From the NCBI GenBank assembly GCA_020073705.1, contig JAIQES010000002.1, positions 1-64,000 of the forward strand: DNA of 64,000 nucleotides, read 5' to 3'. Every line of letters begins with the position of its first letter. Positions within the stretch are counted from its first letter, which is position 1. Source of the DNA: Terriglobia bacterium. Its GTDB lineage: Bacteria; Acidobacteriota; Terriglobia; Acidiferrales; UBA7541. Of this stretch, positions 1-8,625 are shown one piece after another. The translations under genes and the position numbers were made by a program. Below the pieces are notes generated by a model. It searched no databases. It was not told the origin of the DNA and worked only from the letters and a program-made list of their open reading frames with translations.

Positions 1-134
1 TGCTTCATGTCTATGCCCCTTAGTAGGTTGTCACGCCAAGCATATAAGTGGGAGAGAATAACACAGTCGGCGGGTCCGCGACAGCGCGAAACAACAGTTT
101 GAAACAAAGACGGCGCGGGCCATGATTCGAAAGA

Positions 135-163
135 AAAGCGCCCCGACAGGATCGGGGCGCTTT
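135..163 (-). terminator. Rho-independent terminator of glnA
   Basis: A perfect 12-bp stem (135-146 with 152-163) closes a 5-nt loop. On the minus strand it is followed by a T-rich run (TTTTCTTTC). It lies 24 bases after the glnA stop codon and so most likely ends the glnA transcript. The stem itself begins with AAA and ends with TTT, so it could work in both directions. Confidence 0.85.
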
Positions 164-186
164 GCACATCGCGAAATAACTTTCGT

Positions 187-1617
187 TTAGAACATGTTCC
201 AGAGGAACTGGTTGTACACCTCGTGGTGGAACTGAACTTCGGCACCCTTGACGAGGGTTCCAAGTGCACGCGGGCAGCGGTCGGCGGCGGCCTCTTTCAG
301 ATCTGCGTAGCGGTTCTTTACACCCTCGCCGAGAATCTTCGTTGTCCACGCAGCGGCGCGGAAGTTTTCAAGCGCAGTATAAATGTTATCGGGCAGGTAG
401 CGCCCCGCCTGGCGGATGTTCTTGATCTTCGCGATTTCGCCTTCGATCCCGGTCTTGAAGATCGAGTGCATGACCATGTAGGGATTCGCGTCCGGAGCGA
501 CCGAGCGGACCTCCACGCGCGAACTGTTTTCGTTGCCAAGCGGGATACGCACCATCGCGCCGCGGTCGACGGGCGACGCGTTGATCTGGTTTGGCGCCTC
601 GAAGTGTGGATCGAGACGGCGGTACGCATTGACGCTGGCGTTCAGCATCAGACAAATGTCATTTGCGTGCGTCATGAGGCGATCGACGAACGACCAGCCA
701 AACTTGCTGAGTTTTTCTTCGCCCTTAGGGTCCCAAAAGAGATTTTTGCCGTTCTTGCTGACCGACACGTTGGTGTGCATGCCGTTGCCGTTGACGCCGG
801 CGACCGGCTTCGGCAGGAAGCACGCCGTGAAGCCCATCTTCGTCGCCACTTCACGGCAGATCAGCTTGTAGAGCTGAATTTGGTCTGCCGCAGCCACGGC
901 TTCAGTATACCCGTAGTTGATCTCGAACTGGGAAGGCGCAACTTCCGGATGGTCTTTCTCGTTCTGAAAGCCCATCGCGCGCTGCACTTCGGCGGTGGTG
1001 TCAATGAACAGTCGCAGCGGGTCGCCGGGGAGCGAGTGGTAATATCCGCCCGTGTTGACGTATTCGAACTTGCCAGTTTCGGGGTAGTGGCGCTCCGCGT
1101 CCTGACCTTTGAAGAGAAACCCTTCGATTTCATTCGCCGCGTTGAGCGTATAGCCTTCCTTCTTGTAAAGCTCCTGCGCGAATCCCTTCAAGGCGCCGCG
1201 AATGTCGGCGGTGTACGGCGTGCCGTCCTTGTCGATAACCTCACCGAAGACCAGCACCTTGCCGGCACCGAAGAAATCGGCGGGAGCCCAGTAGAAAGCG
1301 TTCCAGTCCATCCCGAGACGCAGATCGCTCTCGCGCTGAGCAGTGAATCCTCGGATCGAGGAGCCGTCGAACGTGAGGTTGTCCCAGCTCTTGATCAGGA
1401 ACTTCTTGTCATAGTCGAGCATGTGCAAGCGGCCTTCGAGGTCGCTGAAAAGCACTGTTACGGCCTTGATGCGCTTCTCGTCCGTCAGGTACTTGATCCG
1501 TTTTTCCTGAATCTTGTGGGCGGCAACGCGGTTCTTGCGCTCTTCCTTCGCCTGCAGATTCAGATCTTCCAATTCGTCATACGAGAGTGCCAAAAAATTA
1601 CGCAGTTCTGTCGACAT
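187..1617 (-). CDS. glnA: Glutamine synthetase, type I-like
   Basis: Cytosolic enzyme that makes glutamine from glutamate, ammonia and ATP, the main entry of nitrogen into metabolism. The 476-aa product has the family length. It carries the N-terminal signature FDGSSIRGF, the metal/glutamate segment NEIEGFLF, the ATP-site region around AGVNGNGMHTN, and the NRRLDPHFEAPNQINAS-like substrate stretch (here NAYRRLDPHFEAPNQ). The ATG at 1617 is chosen over an upstream in-frame start because AGGAG sits about 6 nt before it. The region where enterobacterial GSI has the adenylylated Tyr (NLYDLPPEE) reads DNIYTALENF, so GlnE-type control is doubtful; that is inference. The gene stands alone and ends at a strong terminator. 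Confidence 0.93.
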   Translation of the reverse strand: MSTELRNFLALSYDELEDLNLQAKEERKNRVAAHKIQEKRIKYLTDEKRIKAVTVLFSDLEGRLHMLDYDKKFLIKSWDNLTFDGSSIRGFTAQRESDLRLGMDWNAFYWAPADFFGAGKVLVFGEVIDKDGTPYTADIRGALKGFAQELYKKEGYTLNAANEIEGFLFKGQDAERHYPETGKFEYVNTGGYYHSLPGDPLRLFIDTTAEVQRAMGFQNEKDHPEVAPSQFEINYGYTEAVAAADQIQLYKLICREVATKMGFTACFLPKPVAGVNGNGMHTNVSVSKNGKNLFWDPKGEEKLSKFGWSFVDRLMTHANDICLMLNASVNAYRRLDPHFEAPNQINASPVDRGAMVRIPLGNENSSRVEVRSVAPDANPYMVMHSIFKTGIEGEIAKIKNIRQAGRYLPDNIYTALENFRAAAWTTKILGEGVKNRYADLKEAAADRCPRALGTLVKGAEVQFHHEVYNQFLWNMF

Positions 1618-1964
1618 GGATCTCCTTAAGAAAACGAAGATTAATTTCACTAGGGCTGCATTCAGCCGCCCCAACAGCGGTCGGTCTCCTTAAAGCAAAA
1701 ATAAGAATGTTGGCCGTCCAGCACGAGAAGCGGGACTTTACCGGAACTGGAGCGGACCGTCAAGCAGGTCATGTGTGAATTATTCCGATGGGATGCATTA
1801 CAATTCTTAATGTCTTAATGAAGTCCTTATGTCTCGTTGAGTAGATCCTTGCCTGTGCCGATTCGCAAGACGCTTGGATTCGTGTTGTAAGCCGTACTCA
1901 GCCAACTTGAAGTGAAAAACGAGGCGCAGTTTCCGCGCCCGCCTGTTCTGTCGCTGTGAGTCTC
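1618..1964. other. Intergenic region, glnA leader
   Basis: 347 bases between the TolC-family gene stop and the glnA start, both genes leftward. It should hold the glnA promoter. I see no clear -35/-10 pair, no riboswitch fold and no open frame with a ribosome binding site. Confidence 0.5.
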
Positions 1965-3965
1965 TTACTGCCCGTTGCCGGCTGCCGAAGAGCCTGCTGC
2001 GGCAGCGGGGGACGACGTGTCCTGTCTGATGCGATCGATGACCAATTGACCGGCAGACGAGGTGCCTGGGATCAGCGTGTCCTTGGGGACCTGGCCCGAC
2101 TTGGCGTCGGCGATAGTGATGTTGTTGACCTCAAGCGTACGGCCCATGGCGCGGTCAAAGTTCACTTTGGCCTCGGCGAGGTTTACACGGGCGCGGACCT
2201 CGGCGGAGGCTGCCGCAGCCAAGGTGTTTTGAATGGTCACCACATTGAATAGCGTGGAAGCACCTAGCTGCAATTTCTTTTGTTCGGCGTCGAGGGTCTG
2301 CTGATCGAGGTCGCGTGTTTTCGCCGCGGCGGCCACGGTGACGCGCGCTTGCTCAAGAACGATTTGTGTGTTGTGAACATCGATAGCGACGTTGTTCAGA
2401 GTCTGGCGGTAGCGGGTTTCGTCTTGGCGCGAAGTCAGTAAGGCAGTGACGTTATCGGCCTGTGCCTGGCGATTGCGGATCGGGATTGTCAAGCTGATCT
2501 GTGCGTTGTACTCAGGATAGACGCCAGTAAACATGTCGCCCAGGGCAGTCCCCAGTCCAGATACGATAGGGAAGAAAGGGGGAGGTGTGCATGGCTGAGG
2601 CGAACATGTCGGCGGCCTGTTGTTGCCCGCCAGGCCCTGTGAGGCATACATCCCGGTCAGATTGAGCACGGGAAGCAGCGCATTCTTGGTGGCGTGCATG
2701 CTGATGTCGTCCGCCTTGAGCGTGGTCTCTGATTGGAGAACGTCGGGGCGCTTCGTCATTGCTTCCTTGATGGCGTCTTCAAGTGAAATCTTTTCAACTT
2801 CGGGCGGGGCCACGTCGGCTGTGTCGGTGGGGATAATCTCGACTGTGCGCAAGGCAGGAGAATTGGGGTCCTTGGAGATCAAGCTCAACAGGGCGAGTTG
2901 GTCCTGAAGCACCGTCGTCTGCGCGACAATCAAAGCTTGGTTGGCGGTCGCGACCTGTGCTTCGGCCTGGACGATCTCTAATGGAGCGAGAGTGCCGACA
3001 TCGACCTGCTTCTTGTTGTCGCTGTACAGCTTGTTCGCCAGGTCAACCTGGTGCACGGCCACGTCCACGTTTCCGCGGGCAAACACGAGCTCCCAATAGG
3101 CGTTGCCGACCGCAGTGATCGAGGTAATCACCTGCTGCCGGAAGGTCTGATCGGCCACGTATTTATTCAGCTTTGCGATTCGGATGTTTCGCTCATTCGC
3201 GAGAAGGCCGAACCCGTTCAGCAACTGCTGGTTGGCTATGAAGACAAAGTTGGACGTCACGGAAGGACTGAAAAAGTTGGCAGTGCTGGATGTGGATGCG
3301 CGTGTGTTATTAAACGCGGCTGAAAACGACGTGCCAGTATGAAACCCCTGGGAATATTGCAAATTGCCTATAGCGGTGTGCGTATGCAGCGCATTAAAAG
3401 TGGCGCCGGTGCCGGTGCCCGTGCCGGCGGTGAGCGGGTTATTCACGGGAATCGCGCGCTGGTCCAAGCTGAAAGTCGAAGTAAATTGGGGATCGAAGTT
3501 CAGTGCCGGGATGTTGCCAAGCGTCACCAGAGGAGCGCCAGCCGTGGAGCGAAGGGCGCCGCCACCCATGGTACGAAGGATATTGGCTTCGGCGAGCCAG
3601 GGGGCATATCGCTGGATTGCGATGTCCAGGTTGTTCTGCAACGCAAGGTCAATGGCATCCTGCAAGCTGATGCGCAGCTTTCCGTCCTGGATCATCTGCT
3701 CGATTTGCGGCGCGTTCGTCAGAATCGGCTCCGGCACTTTCGTCGGAGTGTACGGCGCGAAGGGATTGGGGAACCACCGCTGGCCGTACATGTAGTTCTG
3801 ATTCGATACCTGGATCGTCCGAGTCGGGACCTGAGGCTGGGGTTGCGCAGGCGGCGTGGATTGTCCCTGCCCCTGCTGCTGGGCGGAGACCGGCGCCACC
3901 GGCGCCAAGGCCGTCAGCACGGCTAGGCATAGGGCAAGTATCGTGCGGTAGAGCCTTCCGATCAT
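1965..3965 (-). CDS. TolC-family outer membrane efflux protein
   Basis: Predicted outer-membrane channel component of a tripartite efflux or type I secretion system. The 666-aa product begins with a signal peptide (about residues 1-28, ending VSAQQ) followed by a Gln/Pro-rich stretch. The body contains the repeated long helical segments typical of outer membrane factors, for example around GNAYWELVFARGNVDVAVH and the C-terminal repeat with KKLQLGASTLFNVVTIQNTL. It is longer than usual for TolC (about 430-500 aa), mainly because of N-terminal and loop insertions. The ATG at 3965 is preferred to an upstream TTG because AGAGGA lies 8 nt upstream and the signal peptide then starts properly. No membrane-fusion or RND pump gene is adjacent, so its partner lies elsewhere. 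Confidence 0.85.
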   Translation of the reverse strand: MIGRLYRTILALCLAVLTALAPVAPVSAQQQGQGQSTPPAQPQPQVPTRTIQVSNQNYMYGQRWFPNPFAPYTPTKVPEPILTNAPQIEQMIQDGKLRISLQDAIDLALQNNLDIAIQRYAPWLAEANILRTMGGGALRSTAGAPLVTLGNIPALNFDPQFTSTFSLDQRAIPVNNPLTAGTGTGTGATFNALHTHTAIGNLQYSQGFHTGTSFSAAFNNTRASTSSTANFFSPSVTSNFVFIANQQLLNGFGLLANERNIRIAKLNKYVADQTFRQQVITSITAVGNAYWELVFARGNVDVAVHQVDLANKLYSDNKKQVDVGTLAPLEIVQAEAQVATANQALIVAQTTVLQDQLALLSLISKDPNSPALRTVEIIPTDTADVAPPEVEKISLEDAIKEAMTKRPDVLQSETTLKADDISMHATKNALLPVLNLTGMYASQGLAGNNRPPTCSPQPCTPPPFFPIVSGLGTALGDMFTGVYPEYNAQISLTIPIRNRQAQADNVTALLTSRQDETRYRQTLNNVAIDVHNTQIVLEQARVTVAAAAKTRDLDQQTLDAEQKKLQLGASTLFNVVTIQNTLAAAASAEVRARVNLAEAKVNFDRAMGRTLEVNNITIADAKSGQVPKDTLIPGTSSAGQLVIDRIRQDTSSPAAAAGSSAAGNGQ

Positions 3966-4296
3966 TTTTATTGTCCTCTCGAAACACAATCATCTTGTTC
4001 AACGAATCATAGCTCGTAGGTACTAAGCTAGTTAAACGTCTGGAGAGCCCAAATTGTTTCAACTATTTTCCGAGCGCTTTCCAGCATCCTTGGGCTCAGG
4101 TCCGTTACGCTGTATCAAGTAGAATGCGTCTGCTAAACCCAACGAACCTTAGGTTCTGGCAAATACAAGTCCTGGCCTGACATCAAAGGCTCAAGTATTG
4201 AACGTGACAAACGACCGAAGGTCAAGGGGCGACGGTACGTTGACATGCCGTCGGGGTTCGACTCATATCATTGCTAAACAATCAACGGAGGGGGTC

Positions 4297-4431
4297 GCTA
4301 GTGCCGTTCCAACTTGATGAGCCGATGATTACACATATGAATCGTCAACCAACAGAGAGGGAAACCGTGCGTCCGGCAACGTTTGGCTACATGGCTGGGC
4401 ATTACCCGAAATTGGTTGGAACGGCACCAGC
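4297..4431. repeat. 17-bp inverted repeat with 101-bp spacer
   Basis: Arm 4297-4313 (GCTAGTGCCGTTCCAAC) is matched in inverted orientation by 4415-4431 at 16 of 17 positions. The spacer has no other obvious feature. It could be a transcript-level long hairpin, a regulator site pair, or the termini of a tiny non-autonomous element. Confidence 0.6.
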
Positions 4432-4503
4432 AATCATTCGGACCGTCCAAACTTTCAAAACTTTCTAATGGGGCAATGCCCTACGGGGGAAATTGCGTCA
4501 TCG

Positions 4504-4512
4504 TGCGATAAT
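4504..4512 (+). promoter_or_regulatory. Extended -10 element, probable truA promoter
   Basis: TGCGATAAT matches an extended -10 (TGn plus GATAAT) and ends 14 bases before the truA ATG. No good -35 is seen. This would give an almost leaderless message. Confidence 0.4.
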
Positions 4513-4526
4513 TACACGCGGCGCCC

Positions 4527-5339
4527 ATGCATAACATTAAGCTCACTCTGGCATACGATGGAACTGATTTCAGTGGTTGGCAGATGCAGCCGGGACAGCC
4601 GACGATTCAGGGCACATTGATCGATGTTTTGGAAAAGCTGACCCAGCATCGGCTGATGATTCATGCTGCCGGGCGCACCGATGCGGGAGTTCATGCGACG
4701 GGCCAGGTGGCAAACTTCAAGACTCATTCGGAATTGAGCGCAGGCGAGTTTCAGCGAGCGTTGAACGCATTGTTGCCGCATTCGATCCGTGTGGCCGCAG
4801 CGGAGGAGGTCGGACCGGATTTCCACGCGCGGTGGGATGCCCTGGCCAAGACATATCGCTACAGAATCTTCCGCGGACGAGTCGTTCCACCTTTCCTCTG
4901 GCGCTACGTGCAGCATGATCCCTACCCGCTGGACTATGCGGCGATGGCTGAGGCGGCCCGCAGGTTCGAGGGTGAGCACGACTTCGCATCATTCGCGGCA
5001 TCCACCGGATCGGAGAAAGACGACCGGGAGCGAACTATGACTCGCCTGATCTATCGTTCCGAGGTTCTGCGCGATGCCGGCGAAGAGTCTGCCACCTCTG
5101 CCGAAGAGTGGATCTACGTGGTTCGCGGGAAGTCGTTTCTGCGTTACATGGTGAGAAAAATTATGGGGACGCTGGTCGATGTCGGGCGCGGCAAACTCAG
5201 GCCCGAAGATATACCGAAACTCTTCGAAATGCGCGATCGTTCGAAATCCGGGCCCACAATGCCGCCGCGTGGTCTGTGTCTCGCGGCAGTGGAATACGCG
5301 GATCCGGCAAACTCCCTCCGAAACAAAGTATTGTCGTAG
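4527..5339 (+). CDS. truA: tRNA pseudouridine synthase A
   Basis: Converts uridines 38-40 of the tRNA anticodon stem to pseudouridine. The 270-aa length fits the family. The catalytic motif GRTDAGVHA lies at residues 49-57 with the nucleophile Asp52. The N-terminal start of the fold (LTLAYDGTDFSGWQ) and the C-terminal FLRYMVRKIMGTL and RSGPTMPPRGL-type segments are all present. The ribosome binding site is weak; an extended -10 very close upstream suggests a short leader. It is monocistronic or leads the small gene that follows after about 200 bases. Confidence 0.95.
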   Translation: MHNIKLTLAYDGTDFSGWQMQPGQPTIQGTLIDVLEKLTQHRLMIHAAGRTDAGVHATGQVANFKTHSELSAGEFQRALNALLPHSIRVAAAEEVGPDFHARWDALAKTYRYRIFRGRVVPPFLWRYVQHDPYPLDYAAMAEAARRFEGEHDFASFAASTGSEKDDRERTMTRLIYRSEVLRDAGEESATSAEEWIYVVRGKSFLRYMVRKIMGTLVDVGRGKLRPEDIPKLFEMRDRSKSGPTMPPRGLCLAAVEYADPANSLRNKVLS

Positions 5340-5546
5340 ATGCTTTGCTGGAACCTTATTTTCGGCGCCCACGTGACCTACATGGATGCAGCGCTTGGTT
5401 CAGCACGAATGATTCGAGTAGAATACTTCAGGTGGCGATGCCGCGGGCGCAGCACACAAAGCGCGATGGGCAGCGTGCCCCTGTGCATAGGGTCTGGGTG
5501 AAAGGGACCAGTAGATTGTACTCAGATCCGAGAGAGGAATCGAAGA

Positions 5547-5870
5547 ATGGCTGAGGAAACAGCACCGCAAAGCACGAAACCCGCTGCTCCACCCCAGGCA
5601 CCGCCTGCGGCGGCGGTCGCGCCCCCCGTGGCGGCGACCGAGCCGATAGAGGTCAAAATAAAGGTGCGCAAACCAAAGCAACGTTCGTGCGACGAGAAGA
5701 ACGCGAAGGGGAAACTGTGCGCCGGACATCTGAAACGTTGGTATGACTACCCAAAGGAAGTGGAAGCGAAGATCGGGAAGGAAGCGGAAATTTACCGTTG
5801 TGAGTTTTGCAAGACGCTGTACAAGCCGGACCCGAAGCAGATGTTGCACAGTTTCACCTTGCGCTACTAG
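5547..5870 (+). CDS. Small Cys-rich protein with Pro/Ala N-terminus, function unknown
   Basis: A 107-aa protein with two parts. Residues 1-35 are an Ala/Pro-rich low-complexity tail. Residues 45-107 are basic and contain four Cys arranged as SCDEKNAKGKLC and CEFC, a C-x8-C...C-x2-C layout that could bind one zinc. A good GAGAGAGGA ribosome binding site precedes the ATG. The next gene (LeuA-like) starts 24 bases downstream, so the two may be co-transcribed. I do not recognise a named family; a zinc-ribbon-like fold is inference. Confidence 0.75.
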   Translation: MAEETAPQSTKPAAPPQAPPAAAVAPPVAATEPIEVKIKVRKPKQRSCDEKNAKGKLCAGHLKRWYDYPKEVEAKIGKEAEIYRCEFCKTLYKPDPKQMLHSFTLRY

Positions 5871-5894
5871 ACGACGTGTAGAAGTCAGCACGCA

Positions 5895-7130
5895 ATGGCA
5901 GAAGACGTCCTGATATACGACTGGAACACGGCGGGGGAATTTTCGTTTCCCGCTGTGGGCAAGATCACGCTGGACGATGAGACGCTGCGCGACGGTCTGC
6001 AAAACCCCTCAGTTCACGACCCCTCCATCGGAGAGAAAATCGACATTCTGCACTTGATGGAAGCTCTCGGCATTGAGATGGTGAATATCGGTTTGCCGGG
6101 CGCGGGTGCTCGTGCGTATGCGGATACAGAAGCGCTCGCGAAGGAAATTGTTTGTGCGCGAATGAAGATCCGGCCGAATTGCGCGGCGAGAACGCACGAA
6201 AATGACATTCGCCCGATTGCTGAAATTTCGCAACGCGCTGGGATCGCCATCGAGGCAGCGACATTTCTCGGATCGAGTCCGGTCCGGCGCCTGGTGGAAG
6301 ACTGGTCCGTGGACCATCTCCTGAAGATTACCGAGAACGCCATAAAGTTTGCCGTCGCACAGGGCTTGCCGGTAATGTATGTGACTGAGGACACGGTGCG
6401 GACGGAGCCGGAAATCGTCCAGGCACTTTATTCAACCGCAATTCATTGCGGGGCGCGCGCCGTGGTGCTCTGCGATACGGTCGGACACGCTACGCCGATG
6501 GGCGCATACAATCTGGTGAAATTTGTTCGCGAGAAGGTCGTTATGCCGTCGGGCGAATCGATTCGCGTGGATTGGCACGGACATTGTGACCGGGGCCTGG
6601 CGATTGCCAATTCGTTCGCCGCGATCGCGGCAGGCGCGAATCAGGTTCACGCAGCGGCGAATTCACTGGGTGAGCGTGTGGGAAACACTCCAACGGAGCT
6701 CATGTTGGTCAACATGCGCCTTTTGGGGATGATTGACCGTGACCTATCGAAGCTCAAGGAATTCTGCGAGACGGTGGCGCGCGCCACGCACACGACGATC
6801 CCCGCGAATTATCCCGTCGTGGGGCGCGATGCATTTCGCACGGCCACCGGCGTCCACGCCGCTGCGCTTATGAAAGCATATCGGAAGGGAGATTCCAGGC
6901 TGGCGGATGTTGTGTACAGCGGCGTTCCGGCCTCTCTTTTCGGGCTAGAGCAGGTGATCGAAGTGGGACCATTGAGTGGGAAATCGAACGCGCTGTACTG
7001 GCTGGAGAAGCACGGCATCCCGGCAAATGATGACTTGGTGAACCGCATCTTCCAGGCGGCAAAAAGTGCTTCGCGCGTCCTAACCGACGCGGAAATCTAT
7101 GCGCTTTGCAGAGAAACGGCGCGACGTTGA
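5895..7130 (+). CDS. LeuA-like DRE-TIM metallolyase (isopropylmalate/homocitrate/citramalate synthase family)
   Basis: Member of the family that condenses acetyl-CoA with a 2-oxo acid. The DRE-TIM signature LDDETLRDGLQ is at residues 26-36, the metal-binding HGHCDRGLA segment lies in the middle, and an ATGVHA motif of the C-terminal subdomain follows. At 411 aa it lacks the LeuA allosteric domain (LeuA is usually over 500 aa), so it resembles homocitrate or re-citrate synthase-like enzymes in size. Substrate cannot be read from sequence. leuC and leuD occur 10 kb away, but this gene is not in their operon. Confidence 0.8.
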   Translation: MAEDVLIYDWNTAGEFSFPAVGKITLDDETLRDGLQNPSVHDPSIGEKIDILHLMEALGIEMVNIGLPGAGARAYADTEALAKEIVCARMKIRPNCAARTHENDIRPIAEISQRAGIAIEAATFLGSSPVRRLVEDWSVDHLLKITENAIKFAVAQGLPVMYVTEDTVRTEPEIVQALYSTAIHCGARAVVLCDTVGHATPMGAYNLVKFVREKVVMPSGESIRVDWHGHCDRGLAIANSFAAIAAGANQVHAAANSLGERVGNTPTELMLVNMRLLGMIDRDLSKLKEFCETVARATHTTIPANYPVVGRDAFRTATGVHAAALMKAYRKGDSRLADVVYSGVPASLFGLEQVIEVGPLSGKSNALYWLEKHGIPANDDLVNRIFQAAKSASRVLTDAEIYALCRETARR

Positions 7131-7278
7131 ATGCCGCACGAACGTTGCGCTAGACACATCGTCCAACGATTGGATTTCCTGCTTCAGCGTGTTTTGTAGT
7201 ACTTGACCGGTGCGGGATGATGAACACTGGCGAGTTCCGCCTAAGAAGAGAAAACTTGCGGGCGCGGCTGTGTGAGTC

Positions 7279-8550
7279 GTGAAACGCTACCTTCTCTTTT
7301 GCACGATTGGGATTGCAGTGATTGCTTTCATGCAGAATTTTGCGCGAAAAACGGCTGCCACGCCGCTTCAGGATGACGGCCGCGTGACTCGCGTCCTGGA
7401 GTTCCTCCGGAGCAGTGTCTCCGCAACGACCGACGAACAAATCCGCATCACGGAGATTGCCGCGCCACCTTTCCATGAAGGCCCTCGCGCCGCGTACATG
7501 AAGAAGCTGCTCGCAGCAGCGGGCCTTCGGGTGGCGATCGACGCAACCGGCAACGTCATCGGTGAATTCCCGGGCACATCTCAGGACATAGTCATGGTGG
7601 CGGCCCATTTGGATACCGTATTCCCCATGGGCACCGATGTACGCGTCAAGCGCGAGGGCGGACGATTGCTCGCTCCCGGAATTTCAGACAACGGCACGGG
7701 GCTGGCAGCTCTGCTGGCCGTGGCGCAGGCGTTTCGGGAAGCGAAGATCAACACGAAGAGCACGATCCTGTTTGTTGCGAATGTGGGCGAAGAGGGGGAA
7801 GGGAATCTTCGCGGCATGCGGGCGTTGGTGGATGCCTATAAGAAGCATCTGAAATACGTCATCGCGCTGGACGGATCTGCCACCGAATACGTGACGACGG
7901 CGGCGTTGGCGTCGCGGAGGGTTGAGATCGTCGTCACCGGGCCGGGCGGGCATAGCTGGTCGGATTTCGGCATCCCGAATCCGATCCACGCGCTCGGGCG
8001 GGGAATCGCGCGCTTTGTCGCGGGGCACGTGCCCGCGTCTCCTAGAACGAGTTTCAATATCGGCGAGATTGAGGGTGGCACGTCGGTGAATTCGATTCCG
8101 GAACGCGCTTCGATGAAAGTTGATTTGCGGTCCGAATCGGAGGCCGAACTTGGAAAACTGGAAGCATTTTTGCGCGAGGCCGTGCAGACCGGCATCGACG
8201 AAGAAATGGCCGCGGCGCGAGATCGTGGAATGGCCGGTAGCACGAGCATGTTCGATTTGAAGATCACTGTCCTCGGAGTGCGGCCTGCCGGAGAGCTGCC
8301 CGAGAATTCACCGCTTCTGGCTGCTTTACTGTCGGCCGATCGTCAGCTCGGAAACCAATCGCGGCGCGAACGATCATCCACCGACGCAAACATCCCCTTA
8401 TCGCTGGGCATTCCGGCAATTTCCCTTGGGGCAGGCGGGCATAACGGGGGCGCACATACCCTCGAGGAATGGTATAACCCGGCGGGTCGCGAACTGGGGC
8501 TGCAACGCGTCGCGTTGACGGTGCTCGGCGTCGCTGGCCTGGAGATGTGA
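7279..8550 (+). CDS. M20-family metallopeptidase, exported or membrane-anchored
   Basis: Zinc aminopeptidase/carboxypeptidase-like hydrolase. Residues 1-28 form a hydrophobic signal or anchor. Metal ligands of the M20 fold are visible: HLD at 110-112, the bridging Asp in SDNG (136-139), EE at 171-172, and a C-terminal GGHNGGAH segment. The dimerisation domain begins at about residue 215 (TGPGGHSW). It resembles the PepT/ArgE branch. The start is a GTG; no strong ribosome binding site is seen. The 150 bases before it hold nothing else that I recognise. A substrate cannot be assigned. Confidence 0.85.
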   Translation: MKRYLLFCTIGIAVIAFMQNFARKTAATPLQDDGRVTRVLEFLRSSVSATTDEQIRITEIAAPPFHEGPRAAYMKKLLAAAGLRVAIDATGNVIGEFPGTSQDIVMVAAHLDTVFPMGTDVRVKREGGRLLAPGISDNGTGLAALLAVAQAFREAKINTKSTILFVANVGEEGEGNLRGMRALVDAYKKHLKYVIALDGSATEYVTTAALASRRVEIVVTGPGGHSWSDFGIPNPIHALGRGIARFVAGHVPASPRTSFNIGEIEGGTSVNSIPERASMKVDLRSESEAELGKLEAFLREAVQTGIDEEMAAARDRGMAGSTSMFDLKITVLGVRPAGELPENSPLLAALLSADRQLGNQSRRERSSTDANIPLSLGIPAISLGAGGHNGGAHTLEEWYNPAGRELGLQRVALTVLGVAGLEM

Positions 8551-8625
8551 GAGTCGTTCGCAACCCTTGCTGAGTTGACGCCCGCCGAAGCGTTGTCCTC
8601 AGCCGCGGACCAAGAGGGGAACTGT

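Larger units (their letters stand above)
3966..4526. other. Intergenic region before truA
   Basis: About 560 bases between divergent genes. A 65-codon frame from a TTG at 4271 has no ribosome binding site and no recognisable family, and I do not call it a gene. The stretch holds a long-spaced inverted repeat (4297-4431) and a likely truA promoter near 4504. Confidence 0.5.

Noticed and set aside
223-1629. 468-codon open frame on the plus strand opposite glnA
   Set aside because: It lies wholly antisense to a clear glutamine synthetase and has no family features; high GC keeps such frames open by chance.
3339-3926. 195-codon frame opposite the TolC-family gene
   Set aside because: Antisense shadow, Arg-rich, no signal or motif.
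4271-4468. 65-codon frame with TTG start upstream of truA
   Set aside because: No ribosome binding site, no known family, and it spans the long inverted repeat.
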